Assembly: GCF_000024265.1 (NCBI RefSeq)
Contig: NC_013204.1
Coordinates: forward strand, 1,600,180 to 1,664,179
Length of the DNA: 64,000 nt
Source: Eggerthella lenta DSM 2243
GTDB lineage: Bacteria > Actinomycetota > Coriobacteriia > Coriobacteriales > Eggerthellaceae
Reading direction: 5' to 3'
Below the pieces are notes generated by a model. The model was not told the origin of the DNA. It worked only from the letters and a program-made list of their open reading frames with translations, and searched no databases. Below are positions 32,287 to 41,617 of this stretch, piece by piece. Each line of letters opens with the position of its first letter. The stretch's first letter is position 1. A program made the translations under genes and the position numbers.

Positions 32287-33201
32287 ATGCCCGATCAATC
32301 GTGGAGCCCTTCCCCTGCACCTCGTCAGCAGCCTGAACGAAAGCCCGAGCATGCCATGACCTTCACCGATGAACAGCAGAGAAAACTGGCGGTAGCGCAG
32401 GAGATCCTCGGCTACCGTTTCGCGGACGAGCAGCTGCTGCTTTCGGCTATCACGCATCCTTCCGCCACCGAGGGCAAATCGGTCAAGTACTCCTATGAAC
32501 GCCTCGAGTTCCTGGGCGACAGCATTCTGGGCGCCATCGTGGCCACCATCGCGTTCGATCGGTTCCATGATCTGGACGAAGGCGGCCTGACTCGCATCAA
32601 GGTTGCGCTCGTGTCGGGCGCGAGCCTCTCCGACGTCGCCGAGCGACTGGGCTTCGCCGACGTCATCGTGTTCGGCTCTTCCGAGACGGGCACGGGGCGG
32701 CGCGGGCTGCATTCCGCGCTGGAGAACGTGTACGAGGCCGTGGTGGCCGCGTTGTTCTTGGACGGCGGCATCGAGGCTGCGGAGGGTTTCGTGCGCGCCA
32801 CGTTGATCCCCCGCATGTCGGCCGACATGGCGCGCGAGCCCGAGAATCCCAAGAGCGCCCTGCAGGAGAAGCTGCAGGAAGACGGCATCACGCCCACGTA
32901 CAAACTGGTGGAGACCCAAGGCCCGCCGCACGACCGCACGTTCGTCGCTCAGGTGTTCGCCGGCAGCCAGGGGCTTGCCCGCGGCACGGGCCGTACGAAG
33001 AAGGAAGCCGAGAGCCAGGCTGCCAAGAGCACGCTCGCCCGTCTGGGCGAATTCTTCGGCCTAGGAGTGGACGGCGAGGCCCGCGCCGAGAAGGCCGAGG
33101 CCGCCAAGCAGGCCAAGGCGGAGAAGGCTGCCGCGCGCGCCGAGGAGAAGGCCCGCAAGAAGTCCGAGCGCGAGCGCGCGAAGCAGCGCAAGCAGGGGTA
33201 G
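32287..33201 (+). CDS. rnc: Ribonuclease III
   Basis: RNase III cleaves double-stranded RNA in rRNA processing and mRNA turnover. The catalytic domain has the signature YERLEFLGDSILGAI and the second acidic cluster in ALENVYEAVVAALFLDGG. A double-stranded RNA-binding domain follows (NPKSALQEKLQEDG through ESQAAKSTLARLGEFF). The 304-residue product is longer than usual: about 22 extra residues rich in Pro and Gln at the N-terminus, and a C-terminal tail of about 45 residues rich in Ala, Lys, Glu and Arg. A start at the internal Met (32356) would remove the N-terminal extension. The next gene is smc, as in many bacteria. Confidence 0.95.
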   Translation: MPDQSWSPSPAPRQQPERKPEHAMTFTDEQQRKLAVAQEILGYRFADEQLLLSAITHPSATEGKSVKYSYERLEFLGDSILGAIVATIAFDRFHDLDEGGLTRIKVALVSGASLSDVAERLGFADVIVFGSSETGTGRRGLHSALENVYEAVVAALFLDGGIEAAEGFVRATLIPRMSADMAREPENPKSALQEKLQEDGITPTYKLVETQGPPHDRTFVAQVFAGSQGLARGTGRTKKEAESQAAKSTLARLGEFFGLGVDGEARAEKAEAAKQAKAEKAAARAEEKARKKSERERAKQRKQG

Positions 33202-33208
33202 CCGTTCC

Positions 33209-36200
33209 ATGTATCTGAAATCGCTGGTCCTCAAGGGTTTCAAATCGTTCGCCGATCGCAGCGTGCTGGCGCTCGAGCCGGGCATCATCGCCGTGGTGGG
33301 GCCGAACGGCTCGGGCAAGTCGAACATCTCGGACGCCGTGCTGTGGGTGCTGGGCGAACGCAACGCGAAGCACCTGCGCGGCCAGGCGATGGAGGACGTC
33401 ATCTTCGCCGGATCGTCTGCGCGCAAGAGCGTGGGCATCGCGGAGGTGGATCTCGTGCTGGACAACTCGGACGGCACGCTGCCGGTGGACTTCGACGAGG
33501 TGGCCGTCACCAGGCGCATGTACCGCTCGGGCGAGAGCGAGTACTTGATCAACGGCGTGGTGGCGCGCCGCATGGACGTGCTCGACATCCTGCACGACTC
33601 GGGGCTGGGCACGGGGACGCACTCTATCATCTCGCAGGGCAGCTTGGACTCCATCCTGCAGTCGAAGCCGGAGGACCGCCGGGCTCTTATCGAGGAGGCC
33701 GCCGGCGTGCTGAAGCACAAGCAGCGCAAGGCGAAAAGCGAGCGCAAGCTGGCGGCCATGGACGCGCACCTGGCCCGCGTGAAGGACGTGGCCGCCGAGG
33801 TGGAGCGTCAGCTGGGGCCGCTGGAGCGCAAGGCGAAGCGCGCCCGCACCTACCAGGGGCTGGCCGACGAGCTGGCGGATCTGAGCCTGTCCCTCGCAGT
33901 GGACGACCTGCGCACGCTGCGCCGCGGGTGGGACGACGCGCTCGCGCGCGAGCGGGCGCTGGAAGCGGAGCTGGAGGAGAAGCGCGCCGCCATCGCCCAG
34001 GCCGAGGCCGCGGCCGAGGAGCTGCAGGAGAAGATCCGCCGCGAGAGCGTGGACGCGGGAGAGCTGGCCCGCCGGCACCGCCGCGCCTCTTCGGCCGTCG
34101 AGCGTTTCGACGGTGCGACGCTGCTGCTGCACGAGAAGCGCCGTGCCGCCCAGAGCTACGAGGCCGAGCTGCGCGTGACGCTTGAGGCCAATGCTGCGAA
34201 GCGCGCGCAGGCCGAAGCCGATCGCGCGCAGGCCGTCGAGCAGCTGGCCGAGGTGCAGCGCGACCGCGAGCAGGCCGATGCGAACGTGGCGCGCCTGGCC
34301 TCCGAGCAGTCCGAAAACGCGCAGAAGCGCCGCTCGCTCGAGCGCGAGGCCGAGGAGCTGGAGCGCGCGAAGCGCGACGGCGAGCGTGCGCAGGAGCAGG
34401 CGCGCCGCGAGCTGGCCGAAACGCAGGAGGCGCTGACCAGCGGCCTTGCGCATGTGAAGCTGATCGAGGGTCATGGCAAGGAGCTGGAGCTGCAGCTGGA
34501 GCGCGCGAAGACGGAGGCCGTGTCGCTCGCGGAGGCCGCGACGCAGGCCGGGCAGGCGCTCGAGGCGCTCGTCGAGGCCGAGGGCGCCGCGCGCGCCCGC
34601 GTGGGCGAGGCGCTGGGCGCGCGCGAGACGGCGCGCGGCGCGCTGGACGAGGCGCGCGACGCGGCATCGCTTCTGGCATCCGAGATCAAGGGGCTCGAAG
34701 AGATCGAGCGCGCGAGCGCGGCCGCGGGCCCGGCGCGCGCTTGGCTTATGGATCATGCCGTCGACCTGGACGTGAACCTTGCTCCCATCGCGCACGTCGT
34801 GCGCGCCTCGGCGGGCTTCGAGGCGCTCGTGGAGCGGCTGCTGGGGGCGGACGTGTCGGCGCTGTTGGTGGACGACGCCGCGCGGGCGAACGCCGTGGCG
34901 GCGGCGCTGGCGGCGCGCGACGAGCAGGGCGAGGTGGTGCTCGTGCCGCGCGCGGGCGAGGCGCGCCGCGCGTGCCCTGCGCGCGAGGCGGCCGCTGCCG
35001 GCCTCGGGCGCGCGCTCGTCGACGAGCTGGCGTACGCGGACGAGGACGCCGCGGCGGTGGAAGCGCTGCTGGGAGACGTGGCGGTATGCGACGACGTCGA
35101 CGCGGCGTTCGCCGCGCATGCGCGCGGGGCGGAAGGCGTGCGTTTCGTGACGCGCGGCGGATGCGTCGTGTGGCCGAACGGCAAGGTGACCTTGGGCGCC
35201 GCGGCGGTTGACGACGAGGAAGGCGTGCTCGCGCGCGCTCGCCGCCTGGAGGAGCTGCGCGCGCAGCTGCGCGCCGCGGAGAGCGAGCGGGCGAGCGCGG
35301 AGGAGCGTGCGGCGGCAGCCGAGGAGGCCCTGCGCGCAGCGCAAGGCGAGAGCCTGCGCCTGTCGCAGGAGCTGGCCGAGCTGCGCGGCAAGACCGATTC
35401 GGCTCGCGCCGAGGCGCGTCGCGCCGAAGAGAAGCTGGCGGCCGTGCGCCGCGAGTTCGAGGACATCGAGCGCCAGCGCGGCGAGGCCGAGCGCACCGTG
35501 GCTCAAGCGCGCCCCTCGGTGGAGGCGCTCGAGCAGAAGCTGGCCGCTCTCAAGCAGGAGTTGGAGTCGGCAGCCGCGCGCTACGAGAAAGCGCAGGAGG
35601 CGGTGGTGCCGCTTCGCAAGGAGGCCGCGCGCCTGCGCGACGCGCTGTCCGAAGCCAAGCTCAAGGCCGCCACGCTTTCCGAGCGGCAGACGTACACGAG
35701 CCGCGTGGTGGACGCGCGCACGCGCGATTTGGAGGCCGTGGCGTCGAGCGACGCCGAGGCGCGCGAGAGCCTCGTGAAGAAGCAGGTGGCGCAGCGGCGC
35801 ATCGAGCCCTTGCTCGCGCTGTTCGAAGAGCTCGTGGCCAGCGCCCGTCGCTGGACGCGCGACCTCGAGGAGGCGGCCACCGCTGCGCAAGATTCCTCGA
35901 CGGGTCTGCACAACGCCGTGAACGAGGCGCGCGCCCGAGCGCGAGCCGCCCATGACGCCTTCGACGACGCCAACGCGCGCCTGTCCGCCGCGCGCGTGGA
36001 CAAGGGACGCTTGGAAGTGCAGGTGGACGCGGCGGTGAACGCCATCGTCCACGACTGCAAGGTTCCGCTCGACCGCGCGCTCGAGACTCCGGAGTTGGAG
36101 GATCGCGGCGCCACCGAGGACGCGGCGTTCAAGCTGCGACGCCGCATCGCGAACATGGGCACCATCAACCCGGACGCCGCCGAGGAGTACGAGCAGCTCA

Positions 36201-36769
36201 AGACGCGCTACGACTACCTGGCCGCGCAGCTTTCGGACCTGGACGGCGCGCGCCGCTCGCTCGCCAAGATCGTCCGCGTCATCGACGCGCGCATGAAGGA
36301 CGACTTCGTACGCACTTTCGAAGCGGTGAACAAGAACTTCAGCGAGATATTCGCCGTGCTGTTCCCGGGCGGCTCGGCCGAGCTCACGCTCGTGGATCCC
36401 GACGATTTGGAGAATACGGGCGTTGAGGTGACGGCGCAGCCTCGCGGCAAGCGCATCACGAAGATGATGCTCATGTCGGGCGGCGAGAAGTCGCTCACGG
36501 CGCTCGCGCTCCTGTTCGCGGTGTACCGCATCCGCACGACGCCGTTCTACATCCTCGACGAGGTGGAGGCCGCGCTCGACGACTCGAACCTGCGCCGTCT
36601 CACGATGTACCTCGACACGCTTCGCGACACCACGCAGCTCATCATGATCACGCACCAGCGGCGCACCATGGAGATGGCCGATATGCTGTTCGGCGTGTCC
36701 ATGCAGGCGGACGGCGTGACGAAGGTAGTCAGCCAGAAGCTCGAGAACGCGCTGCGGCACGCGGAATAG
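33209..36769 (+). CDS. smc: Chromosome segregation protein SMC
   Basis: SMC is the core of bacterial condensin. The 1186-residue protein has Walker A GPNGSGKSN at residues 31-39, followed by two long coiled-coil arms very rich in Ala, Glu and Arg, with a hinge domain between (about 515-650; LLGADVSALLVDDAARANAV). The C-terminal head has the signature LMSGGEKSLTALALLFAVY and Walker B FYILDEVEAALDD. It lies 7 nt after rnc. The usual downstream partner ftsY is separated from it by three inserted genes. No scpA or scpB is in the window. Confidence 0.97.
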   Translation: MYLKSLVLKGFKSFADRSVLALEPGIIAVVGPNGSGKSNISDAVLWVLGERNAKHLRGQAMEDVIFAGSSARKSVGIAEVDLVLDNSDGTLPVDFDEVAVTRRMYRSGESEYLINGVVARRMDVLDILHDSGLGTGTHSIISQGSLDSILQSKPEDRRALIEEAAGVLKHKQRKAKSERKLAAMDAHLARVKDVAAEVERQLGPLERKAKRARTYQGLADELADLSLSLAVDDLRTLRRGWDDALARERALEAELEEKRAAIAQAEAAAEELQEKIRRESVDAGELARRHRRASSAVERFDGATLLLHEKRRAAQSYEAELRVTLEANAAKRAQAEADRAQAVEQLAEVQRDREQADANVARLASEQSENAQKRRSLEREAEELERAKRDGERAQEQARRELAETQEALTSGLAHVKLIEGHGKELELQLERAKTEAVSLAEAATQAGQALEALVEAEGAARARVGEALGARETARGALDEARDAASLLASEIKGLEEIERASAAAGPARAWLMDHAVDLDVNLAPIAHVVRASAGFEALVERLLGADVSALLVDDAARANAVAAALAARDEQGEVVLVPRAGEARRACPAREAAAAGLGRALVDELAYADEDAAAVEALLGDVAVCDDVDAAFAAHARGAEGVRFVTRGGCVVWPNGKVTLGAAAVDDEEGVLARARRLEELRAQLRAAESERASAEERAAAAEEALRAAQGESLRLSQELAELRGKTDSARAEARRAEEKLAAVRREFEDIERQRGEAERTVAQARPSVEALEQKLAALKQELESAAARYEKAQEAVVPLRKEAARLRDALSEAKLKAATLSERQTYTSRVVDARTRDLEAVASSDAEARESLVKKQVAQRRIEPLLALFEELVASARRWTRDLEEAATAAQDSSTGLHNAVNEARARARAAHDAFDDANARLSAARVDKGRLEVQVDAAVNAIVHDCKVPLDRALETPELEDRGATEDAAFKLRRRIANMGTINPDAAEEYEQLKTRYDYLAAQLSDLDGARRSLAKIVRVIDARMKDDFVRTFEAVNKNFSEIFAVLFPGGSAELTLVDPDDLENTGVEVTAQPRGKRITKMMLMSGGEKSLTALALLFAVYRIRTTPFYILDEVEAALDDSNLRRLTMYLDTLRDTTQLIMITHQRRTMEMADMLFGVSMQADGVTKVVSQKLENALRHAE

Positions 36770-36788
36770 CTTTTGACCTGCGTGTTGC

Positions 36789-36894
36789 GAAGGCCGGCGG
36801 GCATGCCGTGCTCAAACAGTCCTGAGCTCGCACGAAACGCCCGCTGGGCGTTTCGGCTCGTGCGGAACTGCGCGCGGCACGCCCGCCGGCCTTC
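36789..36894. repeat. Large GC-rich inverted repeat after smc, probable terminator
   Basis: GAAGGCCGGCGGGC (36789-36802) pairs perfectly with GCCCGCCGGCCTTC (36881-36894). Inside it a second hairpin forms from CGCACG...AAACGCCC with GGGCGTTT...CGTGCG. It lies between the converging smc and the small membrane gene, about 20 nt after the smc stop. No T run follows, so it is either a U-poor terminator or a structural element. Confidence 0.65.
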
Positions 36895-37009
36895 CTTCAT
36901 GTAGAACGCGTTCCGAACCGGTGACGTTTCGAGCTTCTGGCTGCGAGAGGAGGAGATGAGGATGAGACGGAGGGGCGGGGTAAGTGTCTCATCCTCCGGT
37001 TGCGGATCG

Positions 37010-37363
37010 CTACTTCACTAGCACGTGGACGATGGTGGCGGCTGCCCAGAGGAACAGCAGCACGCAGTTGGTCTTCGCTAGCACGTCGAGCACCTTGTTA
37101 GACAGCTTCTCGCCTTTGATCAGCACGTCCGCGTTCAACAGCGAGAACATGAGTATCACGAGCGAATAGCTGGACATGTTGCCCTCGTTGCCCGTGAAAA
37201 GGGAGTGGAAGAACCCGATCCACAGAAGGGGCAGGGCGATCAGCGTGATGATCCGGAACGCCCGGTTGCCGCGCTCCTTGCCCCAAGGGGAGCTTTCTCC
37301 TGATGCGAAATTTCCTGCTGCCTGCTCGCTTGCAGCCGACGCTTCCAAACGCTCTTCAGCCAT
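37010..37363 (-). CDS. Small membrane protein, unknown function
   Basis: A protein of 117 residues (122 if the ATG at 37378 is used). The N-terminal 35 residues are polar (MAEERLEASAASEQ), followed by three predicted membrane helices around FRIITLIALPLLWIGFF, SYSLVILMFSLLNADVLI and CVLLFLWAAATIVHVLV. No family was recognised. The start at 37363 is preferred because GGAG lies 9 nt upstream and a TATACT -10 box (minus strand, 37394-37389) would give a leader of about 18 nt. It is divergent from padR and convergent with smc, and is one of three genes that split smc from ftsY. Confidence 0.65.
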   Translation of the reverse strand: MAEERLEASAASEQAAGNFASGESSPWGKERGNRAFRIITLIALPLLWIGFFHSLFTGNEGNMSSYSLVILMFSLLNADVLIKGEKLSNKVLDVLAKTNCVLLFLWAAATIVHVLVK

Positions 37364-37418
37364 GATGGGACGCTCCATTTCCAGATAGAGTATAGTGGGA
37401 AGATCGAAGATTGTTCGC

Positions 37419-37459
37419 TTGCAAGCAGGCTCATTGTAGCATAGTATCCATCATGGATA
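37419..37459 (+). promoter_or_regulatory. padR promoter with overlapping palindromic operator
   Basis: TTGCAA (37419-37424), a 17-nt spacer and TAGTAT (37442-37447) form the promoter. The palindrome TATCCAT-C-ATGGATA (37445-37459) overlaps the -10 and the start site. PadR regulators usually bind such dyads and repress themselves, so autoregulation is likely. Confidence 0.7.
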
Positions 37460-37474
37460 TACGAGAGGAACGAA

Positions 37475-37816
37475 ATGGCGAAGAAGAGCCCGTACGAGAC
37501 GGGGGAGCTGTCCGACAGCATCTTCCTGATCCTGCTGGCTACGCTCGAGCCGGTGCACGGCTACCGGATCATGCAGGGCGTCGAGGAGTCCACGGACGGC
37601 GCGGTGAAGATCGGGCCGGCCACCATGTACACGACGCTCAAGAAGCTCAAGGCGGCGGGGTGGATCGTCGAGATCGCCGAGGACGAGAGCCGCATCCTGT
37701 ACGCGGCCACCGACGAGGGGCGCGCGGTGCTCGAGCGCGATTTCGTTCGGCGCAAGCGGCTGGTCGCCTTCGCGGAGGCGCAGCTGGGAGAGGCGGGCGA
37801 GGAGAACCATGGCTAG
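37475..37816 (+). CDS. PadR family transcriptional regulator
   Basis: A 113-residue winged-helix protein of the small PadR (subfamily 2) type. It has LSDSIFLILLATLEPVHGYRIMQGV, then IGPATMYTTLKKLKAAGWIVE, the recognition helix and wing, and a short C-terminal dimerisation helix. It overlaps the following DUF2812 gene by 8 nt, a pairing that recurs in PadR/DUF2812 operons. An operator-like palindrome overlaps its promoter. The ligand is unknown. Confidence 0.93.
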   Translation: MAKKSPYETGELSDSIFLILLATLEPVHGYRIMQGVEESTDGAVKIGPATMYTTLKKLKAAGWIVEIAEDESRILYAATDEGRAVLERDFVRRKRLVAFAEAQLGEAGEENHG

Positions 37817-38360
37817 ATACCGGTTGTGCGGCGGGTTGGCCATTATGCCGGAGCACGACATGGCGATGCTCGCGGACATGAGCGCGCGGGGATGGCATCT
37901 GAGCGGGTTCTCGTGCGGGATCCTGTACCGCTTCGAGGCGGGCGAGCCCCATGCTTACGACTACGCGGTGGACTTCCAGCGCGACTTCTCGGCGGAGGCG
38001 CAGGAGCTGTACCGCATCGGCGGCTGGCAGAGCGTGGCGCTGGGGTCGTCGTGGCAGATCGTGCGCGCCGAGGCCGGCGCCGTCCCGCTGTACACCGACG
38101 ACGACGCGCAGGCCGAGACGATCGGCGCGAGCCGGGCGGGCTTGGGCTGGGCGGCGCTCGTCTGCGCGCTGGCGGCGGCGCTGCTCTTCGCGTTGCAGGC
38201 GCGGCTCTCCGCCCAAGGCAACGTGCCGGGGTCGTGGGCGTGCCTCGCGGCCTGCGCGGTGTTCGCCGCCGGGTTCGTGTTCTCGTTCTTCCCCTTCGTC
38301 GGCTATACGCGCTCGTTGCGCAAGATGCGCAGGGAGCAGGAGGAGGATCCGCGCCGCTGA
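37809..38360 (+). CDS. DUF2812-type membrane protein
   Basis: A 183-residue protein. The N-terminal half (about 1-105) matches the DUF2812 pattern: DMAMLADMSARGWHLSGFSC, then YDYAVDFQ and a conserved WQSVALGSSWQI segment. The C-terminal half has two membrane helices (about 112-130 and 142-162) and a basic end. It is translationally coupled to PadR by an 8-nt overlap. In many bacteria DUF2812 proteins are the regulated partner of PadR, with a proposed membrane-sensing or stress role that is not established. Confidence 0.82.
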   Translation: MARYRLCGGLAIMPEHDMAMLADMSARGWHLSGFSCGILYRFEAGEPHAYDYAVDFQRDFSAEAQELYRIGGWQSVALGSSWQIVRAEAGAVPLYTDDDAQAETIGASRAGLGWAALVCALAAALLFALQARLSAQGNVPGSWACLAACAVFAAGFVFSFFPFVGYTRSLRKMRREQEEDPRR

Positions 38361-38413
38361 CGCGCGGCCCTATTTGGGATACACTGTTCAGGCGACCAAG
38401 AAAGGAGCCCGAC

Positions 38414-39334
38414 ATGGGATTTTTCGATAGGATCAGCGAGGGGCTTACCCGCTCGCGCGACAAGTTCAAGGAGCAGATGAACGTCCTGCTCGACCGCGGC
38501 CCCGATCTCGACGAGGAGTTCTGGGACGGCCTCGAGGAGACGCTCATCCTGGCCGACGTCGGGGGCGCCGCGGCCGCCGAGATCGTGGAGGGTCTGCGCG
38601 ATCAGGCCACGCGCAAGGCGCTGCCCGACGCCTACGCCGTGCTCGACCTGCTGAACGACCAGATCGCCTCCACGTTCACGGAAGGCGGCGAGGACGTGCT
38701 GGGCGGTCAGCCCGCGCTCGTGCTGTTCGTGGGCATCAACGGTACCGGCAAGACCACCACGGTGGGCAAGCTGGCGAAGGAGGCGACCGACGCAGGCCGC
38801 ACGGTCATCCTCGGCAGCGCCGACACGTTCCGCGCGGCGGCCATCGAGCAGCTGGAGGTGTGGGCGGAGCGCGCGAACGTCGAGGTGGTCACCCGCGAGC
38901 GCGGCAGCGATCCGGCCAGCGTGTGCTACGACACCATCGAGCGCGCCGAGAGCCGCGGCGCCGACCTCGTGCTCATCGACACGGCGGGGCGCCTTCACAC
39001 GTCGGCCGACCTCATGCGCGAGCTGGAGAAAGTGGTGAACGTGGTGCGCAAGCGTTCGCAGCTGCCTGTGTACACCGTGCTGGTCACCGATGCCACCACC
39101 GGCCAGAACGGCCTTTCTCAGGCGCGCGAGTTCGACCGCGCGCTCGATTTGGACGGCGTCATCGTCACGAAGCTCGACGGCACCGCCAAGGGCGGCATCG
39201 CGCTGGCCGTGTCCCACGAACTGGGGCTTCCCGTGCTCAAGATCGGCGTGGGCGAGGGATTGGACGACCTGCGCGACTTCGACGCGCACGATTTCGCCCG
39301 CGCGCTCGTAGGCGAGTTCGACGAGCGGGCGTAG
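38414..39334 (+). CDS. ftsY: Signal recognition particle receptor FtsY
   Basis: FtsY is the membrane-associated GTPase that docks SRP-ribosome complexes at the translocon. The 306-residue protein has only the short NG form, without the long acidic N-terminal domain found in E. coli. Motifs: LVLFVGINGTGKTTTVGKLA (G1), DTFRAAAIEQL (G2), LIDTAGRLHT (G3) and TKLDGTAKGG (G4). The ATG at 38414 follows AAAGGAG. Its partner ffh is at 43900, and an accessory island lies between them. The next gene starts 1 nt after the stop. Confidence 0.97.
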   Translation: MGFFDRISEGLTRSRDKFKEQMNVLLDRGPDLDEEFWDGLEETLILADVGGAAAAEIVEGLRDQATRKALPDAYAVLDLLNDQIASTFTEGGEDVLGGQPALVLFVGINGTGKTTTVGKLAKEATDAGRTVILGSADTFRAAAIEQLEVWAERANVEVVTRERGSDPASVCYDTIERAESRGADLVLIDTAGRLHTSADLMRELEKVVNVVRKRSQLPVYTVLVTDATTGQNGLSQAREFDRALDLDGVIVTKLDGTAKGGIALAVSHELGLPVLKIGVGEGLDDLRDFDAHDFARALVGEFDERA

Positions 39335-39335
39335 C

Positions 39336-40322
39336 ATGGCGTTCGTCCAGGTCCATCATGACCCCGACGTGCTCGAGGTGCGCGTGCCGTTTCAGAACAT
39401 CTCCACGAACGACACGAACTGTTACATCGTGAAGGACGGCGACGAGACGCTCGTCATCGACACCGGAGCGCCGTCGGACGAGGGCTTCGCTATCCTCGAT
39501 GCTGCGTTGACCGAGCTCGATGTCGACCGCACGCGGATGCGCTTCTTCCTCACGCACCTGCATCTCGACCATGCGGGGCTGGTCGACCGCTTGGCGCTGC
39601 CCGGCGCGAAGCTGTACGTGAGCCCCGTGGACTTCGAGTCGGTGCGCGCGTCGCGCGCGGCTTCATCCTATGATGCGGCGCGGCGCGCGTTCACGGCCGA
39701 GGGCGTGCCGCCGTCCGACGCGTCGGGGTACGCGCGCTACGCCGTGGAGCCGCGCCTGTTCGACGCCTCGCGACTGGAGCTCGTGGCGTCGTGCGACGGC
39801 GATGCCATCGAGGTGGGGCGCTACCGGTTTCGCGTGGTGGAGACGCCCGGACACACGCCCGGGCACTTGGCGCTCTACGAGCCCGAATCGCGCATCCTGT
39901 TCGGCGGCGACCACGTGCTGTTCGTCATATCGCCCAGCATCGCGCTGTTCCCCGACGGAGCGGACGGGTTGCAGGCCTACCTCGACAGCCTGGACAAGGT
40001 GCGGGCGCTGCGCTGCGAGAAACTGTTCGTCGCGCACGGCGAGCCGCGCGACGATTTCGACGAGCGCATCGGCTGGCTGCGCGATCACCACCTGGAGCGC
40101 CTGGAGGAGACGTGCGGCATCGTGCGCGACCGGCCGGGGCTGGCCGGCGAGGAGGTCATCCGCGCCATCAAGTGGAACGTCCCGTATCCCACCTGGGAGG
40201 AGATATCCTTTGTGCAGCGCTGGTGCATCGTCACCGAGGGCGTCGTCATCCTCAACCACCTGGTCGGCAGCGGCGCCATCCGCCGCGAGAAGGACGAATC
40301 GGGGATCAATCGGTATTTCTAA
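39336..40322 (+). CDS. MBL-fold metallo-hydrolase
   Basis: A 328-residue metallo-beta-lactamase-fold protein. The metal-binding motif THLHLDHAG lies near residue 71, followed by VETPGHTPGHLALY and FGGDHVLF, which carry further metal ligands, and a late VAHGEP. The C-terminal part (about 255-320) is a helical region with a winged-helix-like cap (VIRAIKWNVPYPTWEE), as in the glyoxalase II-like or LACTB2-like group. The substrate cannot be told from the motifs. It is coupled to ftsY (1-nt gap) and so is part of its transcript. Confidence 0.9.
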   Translation: MAFVQVHHDPDVLEVRVPFQNISTNDTNCYIVKDGDETLVIDTGAPSDEGFAILDAALTELDVDRTRMRFFLTHLHLDHAGLVDRLALPGAKLYVSPVDFESVRASRAASSYDAARRAFTAEGVPPSDASGYARYAVEPRLFDASRLELVASCDGDAIEVGRYRFRVVETPGHTPGHLALYEPESRILFGGDHVLFVISPSIALFPDGADGLQAYLDSLDKVRALRCEKLFVAHGEPRDDFDERIGWLRDHHLERLEETCGIVRDRPGLAGEEVIRAIKWNVPYPTWEEISFVQRWCIVTEGVVILNHLVGSGAIRREKDESGINRYF

Positions 40323-40403
40323 AGGGCGGCGTATCCGAGCGCGAGACGCCTTTCGGCGCCGTACGTTGGAAAAGCGTTCCGAACGCGCTTCGCGGCGCGA
40401 TGG

Positions 40404-40409
40404 TAGAAT
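40404..40409 (+). promoter_or_regulatory. -10 box giving a near-leaderless transcript of the HipA-like gene
   Basis: TAGAAT ends 6 nt before the ATG at 40416, so transcription would start at or next to the start codon. No ribosome-binding site is present between them. No clear -35 was identified. Confidence 0.45.
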
Positions 40410-40415
40410 GAGCGC

Positions 40416-41561
40416 ATGGAGGAAACGCGGACATACCTGCTGAAGCTCTACGACGACGACCTCGCGTCGTTCACCTTGGTGCGCGACGCGAGCGGCGCCG
40501 TGCGTTGCGCGAGCGCGGAATGCGACGAGTCGGAGCGCGGGCTGCTGCCGTTTCGCGTGACGGGCGACGCGGCTTCGTTCGAGCGGTGGATCGAATCGCG
40601 CACCCTTTCGAAGAACCGGACGTTCGCCTCCCGTATCGTGCGCCAGTACGGCATACGGTTCGACGACGCGATGCAGATGCTCGACGCGTGCAACGGCCTT
40701 TCGCTCAACGATGCGTATTGGGTCGTTCCCGACGGGTCGAAGGCGATGTTCGCGGAGAAGAACCTGTACGAGAATCCGTTCGACGAGCTCGTCGCCACGG
40801 CGGCGTTCTCGGGCGTGATCGACACGTCGAGGGTGCCGGAGGGACTGTCGGGCGAGCTGACCACGAGCGGCCAGTTTCCGAAAGCCTGGCGCGTCGTCGA
40901 CGGCGAGCGCTATCTGTACAAGGCCGGCGCTCCCAACTCGAACGGGCTCGAGCCCCATGCCGAGTACTATGCGGCGCAGCTGGCCGAAGCCCTGGGCTTT
41001 TCCCATGCGTCCTACGATCTGGCGCGATGGCATGGCGAGTTGTGCAGCGCCAGCCCCTTGTTCACGAGTCGCGACACCGGCTTCGCGACGTTCTCCAGCA
41101 TGTTCGGCACGCTGTCGTTCGACGAGGTGGCGGCGGTCTACGTCGAACAGGGGACGGAGGCGTTCGAGCGTTTCTCGGAAATGACGGTCTTCGACGCGCT
41201 GATCGCCAACGACGATCGTCATCTTGGGAACTTCGGATTCCTGTTCGACAACCGGACGCGCTCGCTCGTTTCCGCTGCGCCCATCTTCGACAACAACCTG
41301 TCGCTGTTCATCCGCGACATCGACGCGGGTTTGACGGCTTCCGACCTGGATCGATCAGCCGCGTGGTACAAGAGCCCGTCGAACGTGCTGCTGGATTATC
41401 AGGCGAAACGCGTGATGACGGACGACCTGCGCGATCGTCTCGCGACGCTGCGCGGCTTCGAGTTTGCTCCGCACTCCGACTTCCCGCTCGACGAGCGGTA
41501 TACGGAGCTTTTGAACGGCTACATCCGCTTGCGGTTGGAAGCGTTGTTGGGACTGTCCTGA
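40416..41561 (+). CDS. HipA-like protein kinase
   Basis: A 381-residue protein with a HipA C-terminal-type kinase core. FPKAWRVVDGERYLYKAG resembles the ATP-binding strand with its Lys. VFDALIANDDRHLGNFGFLF contains the catalytic Asp and Asn, and APIFDNNLSLF the metal-binding Asp. HipA-family toxins are Ser/Thr kinases that inhibit translation; H. pylori CtkA-type kinases are also similar. The N-terminal 130 residues are not recognised. A small XRE gene lies convergently 57 nt downstream, not upstream as in classical hipBA. Base composition is still GC-rich, but the island to the right is AT-richer. Confidence 0.83.
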   Translation: MEETRTYLLKLYDDDLASFTLVRDASGAVRCASAECDESERGLLPFRVTGDAASFERWIESRTLSKNRTFASRIVRQYGIRFDDAMQMLDACNGLSLNDAYWVVPDGSKAMFAEKNLYENPFDELVATAAFSGVIDTSRVPEGLSGELTTSGQFPKAWRVVDGERYLYKAGAPNSNGLEPHAEYYAAQLAEALGFSHASYDLARWHGELCSASPLFTSRDTGFATFSSMFGTLSFDEVAAVYVEQGTEAFERFSEMTVFDALIANDDRHLGNFGFLFDNRTRSLVSAAPIFDNNLSLFIRDIDAGLTASDLDRSAAWYKSPSNVLLDYQAKRVMTDDLRDRLATLRGFEFAPHSDFPLDERYTELLNGYIRLRLEALLGLS

Positions 41562-41617
41562 TCTTGCGTTCCTGAAGATTATGGCGTGGTTGAATCGGCT
41601 GTCTGCAAAGCTGGTTT

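Noticed and set aside
32888-36760. A 1290-codon minus-strand frame opposite smc
   Set aside because: It mirrors the coiled-coil codon pattern of smc as Leu/Arg-rich nonsense and has no independent support.
36789-36894. Possible CRISPR or attachment site at the large inverted repeat after smc
   Set aside because: It is a single palindromic structure without repeated units or spacers and without a nearby integrase; a terminator or structural role fits better.
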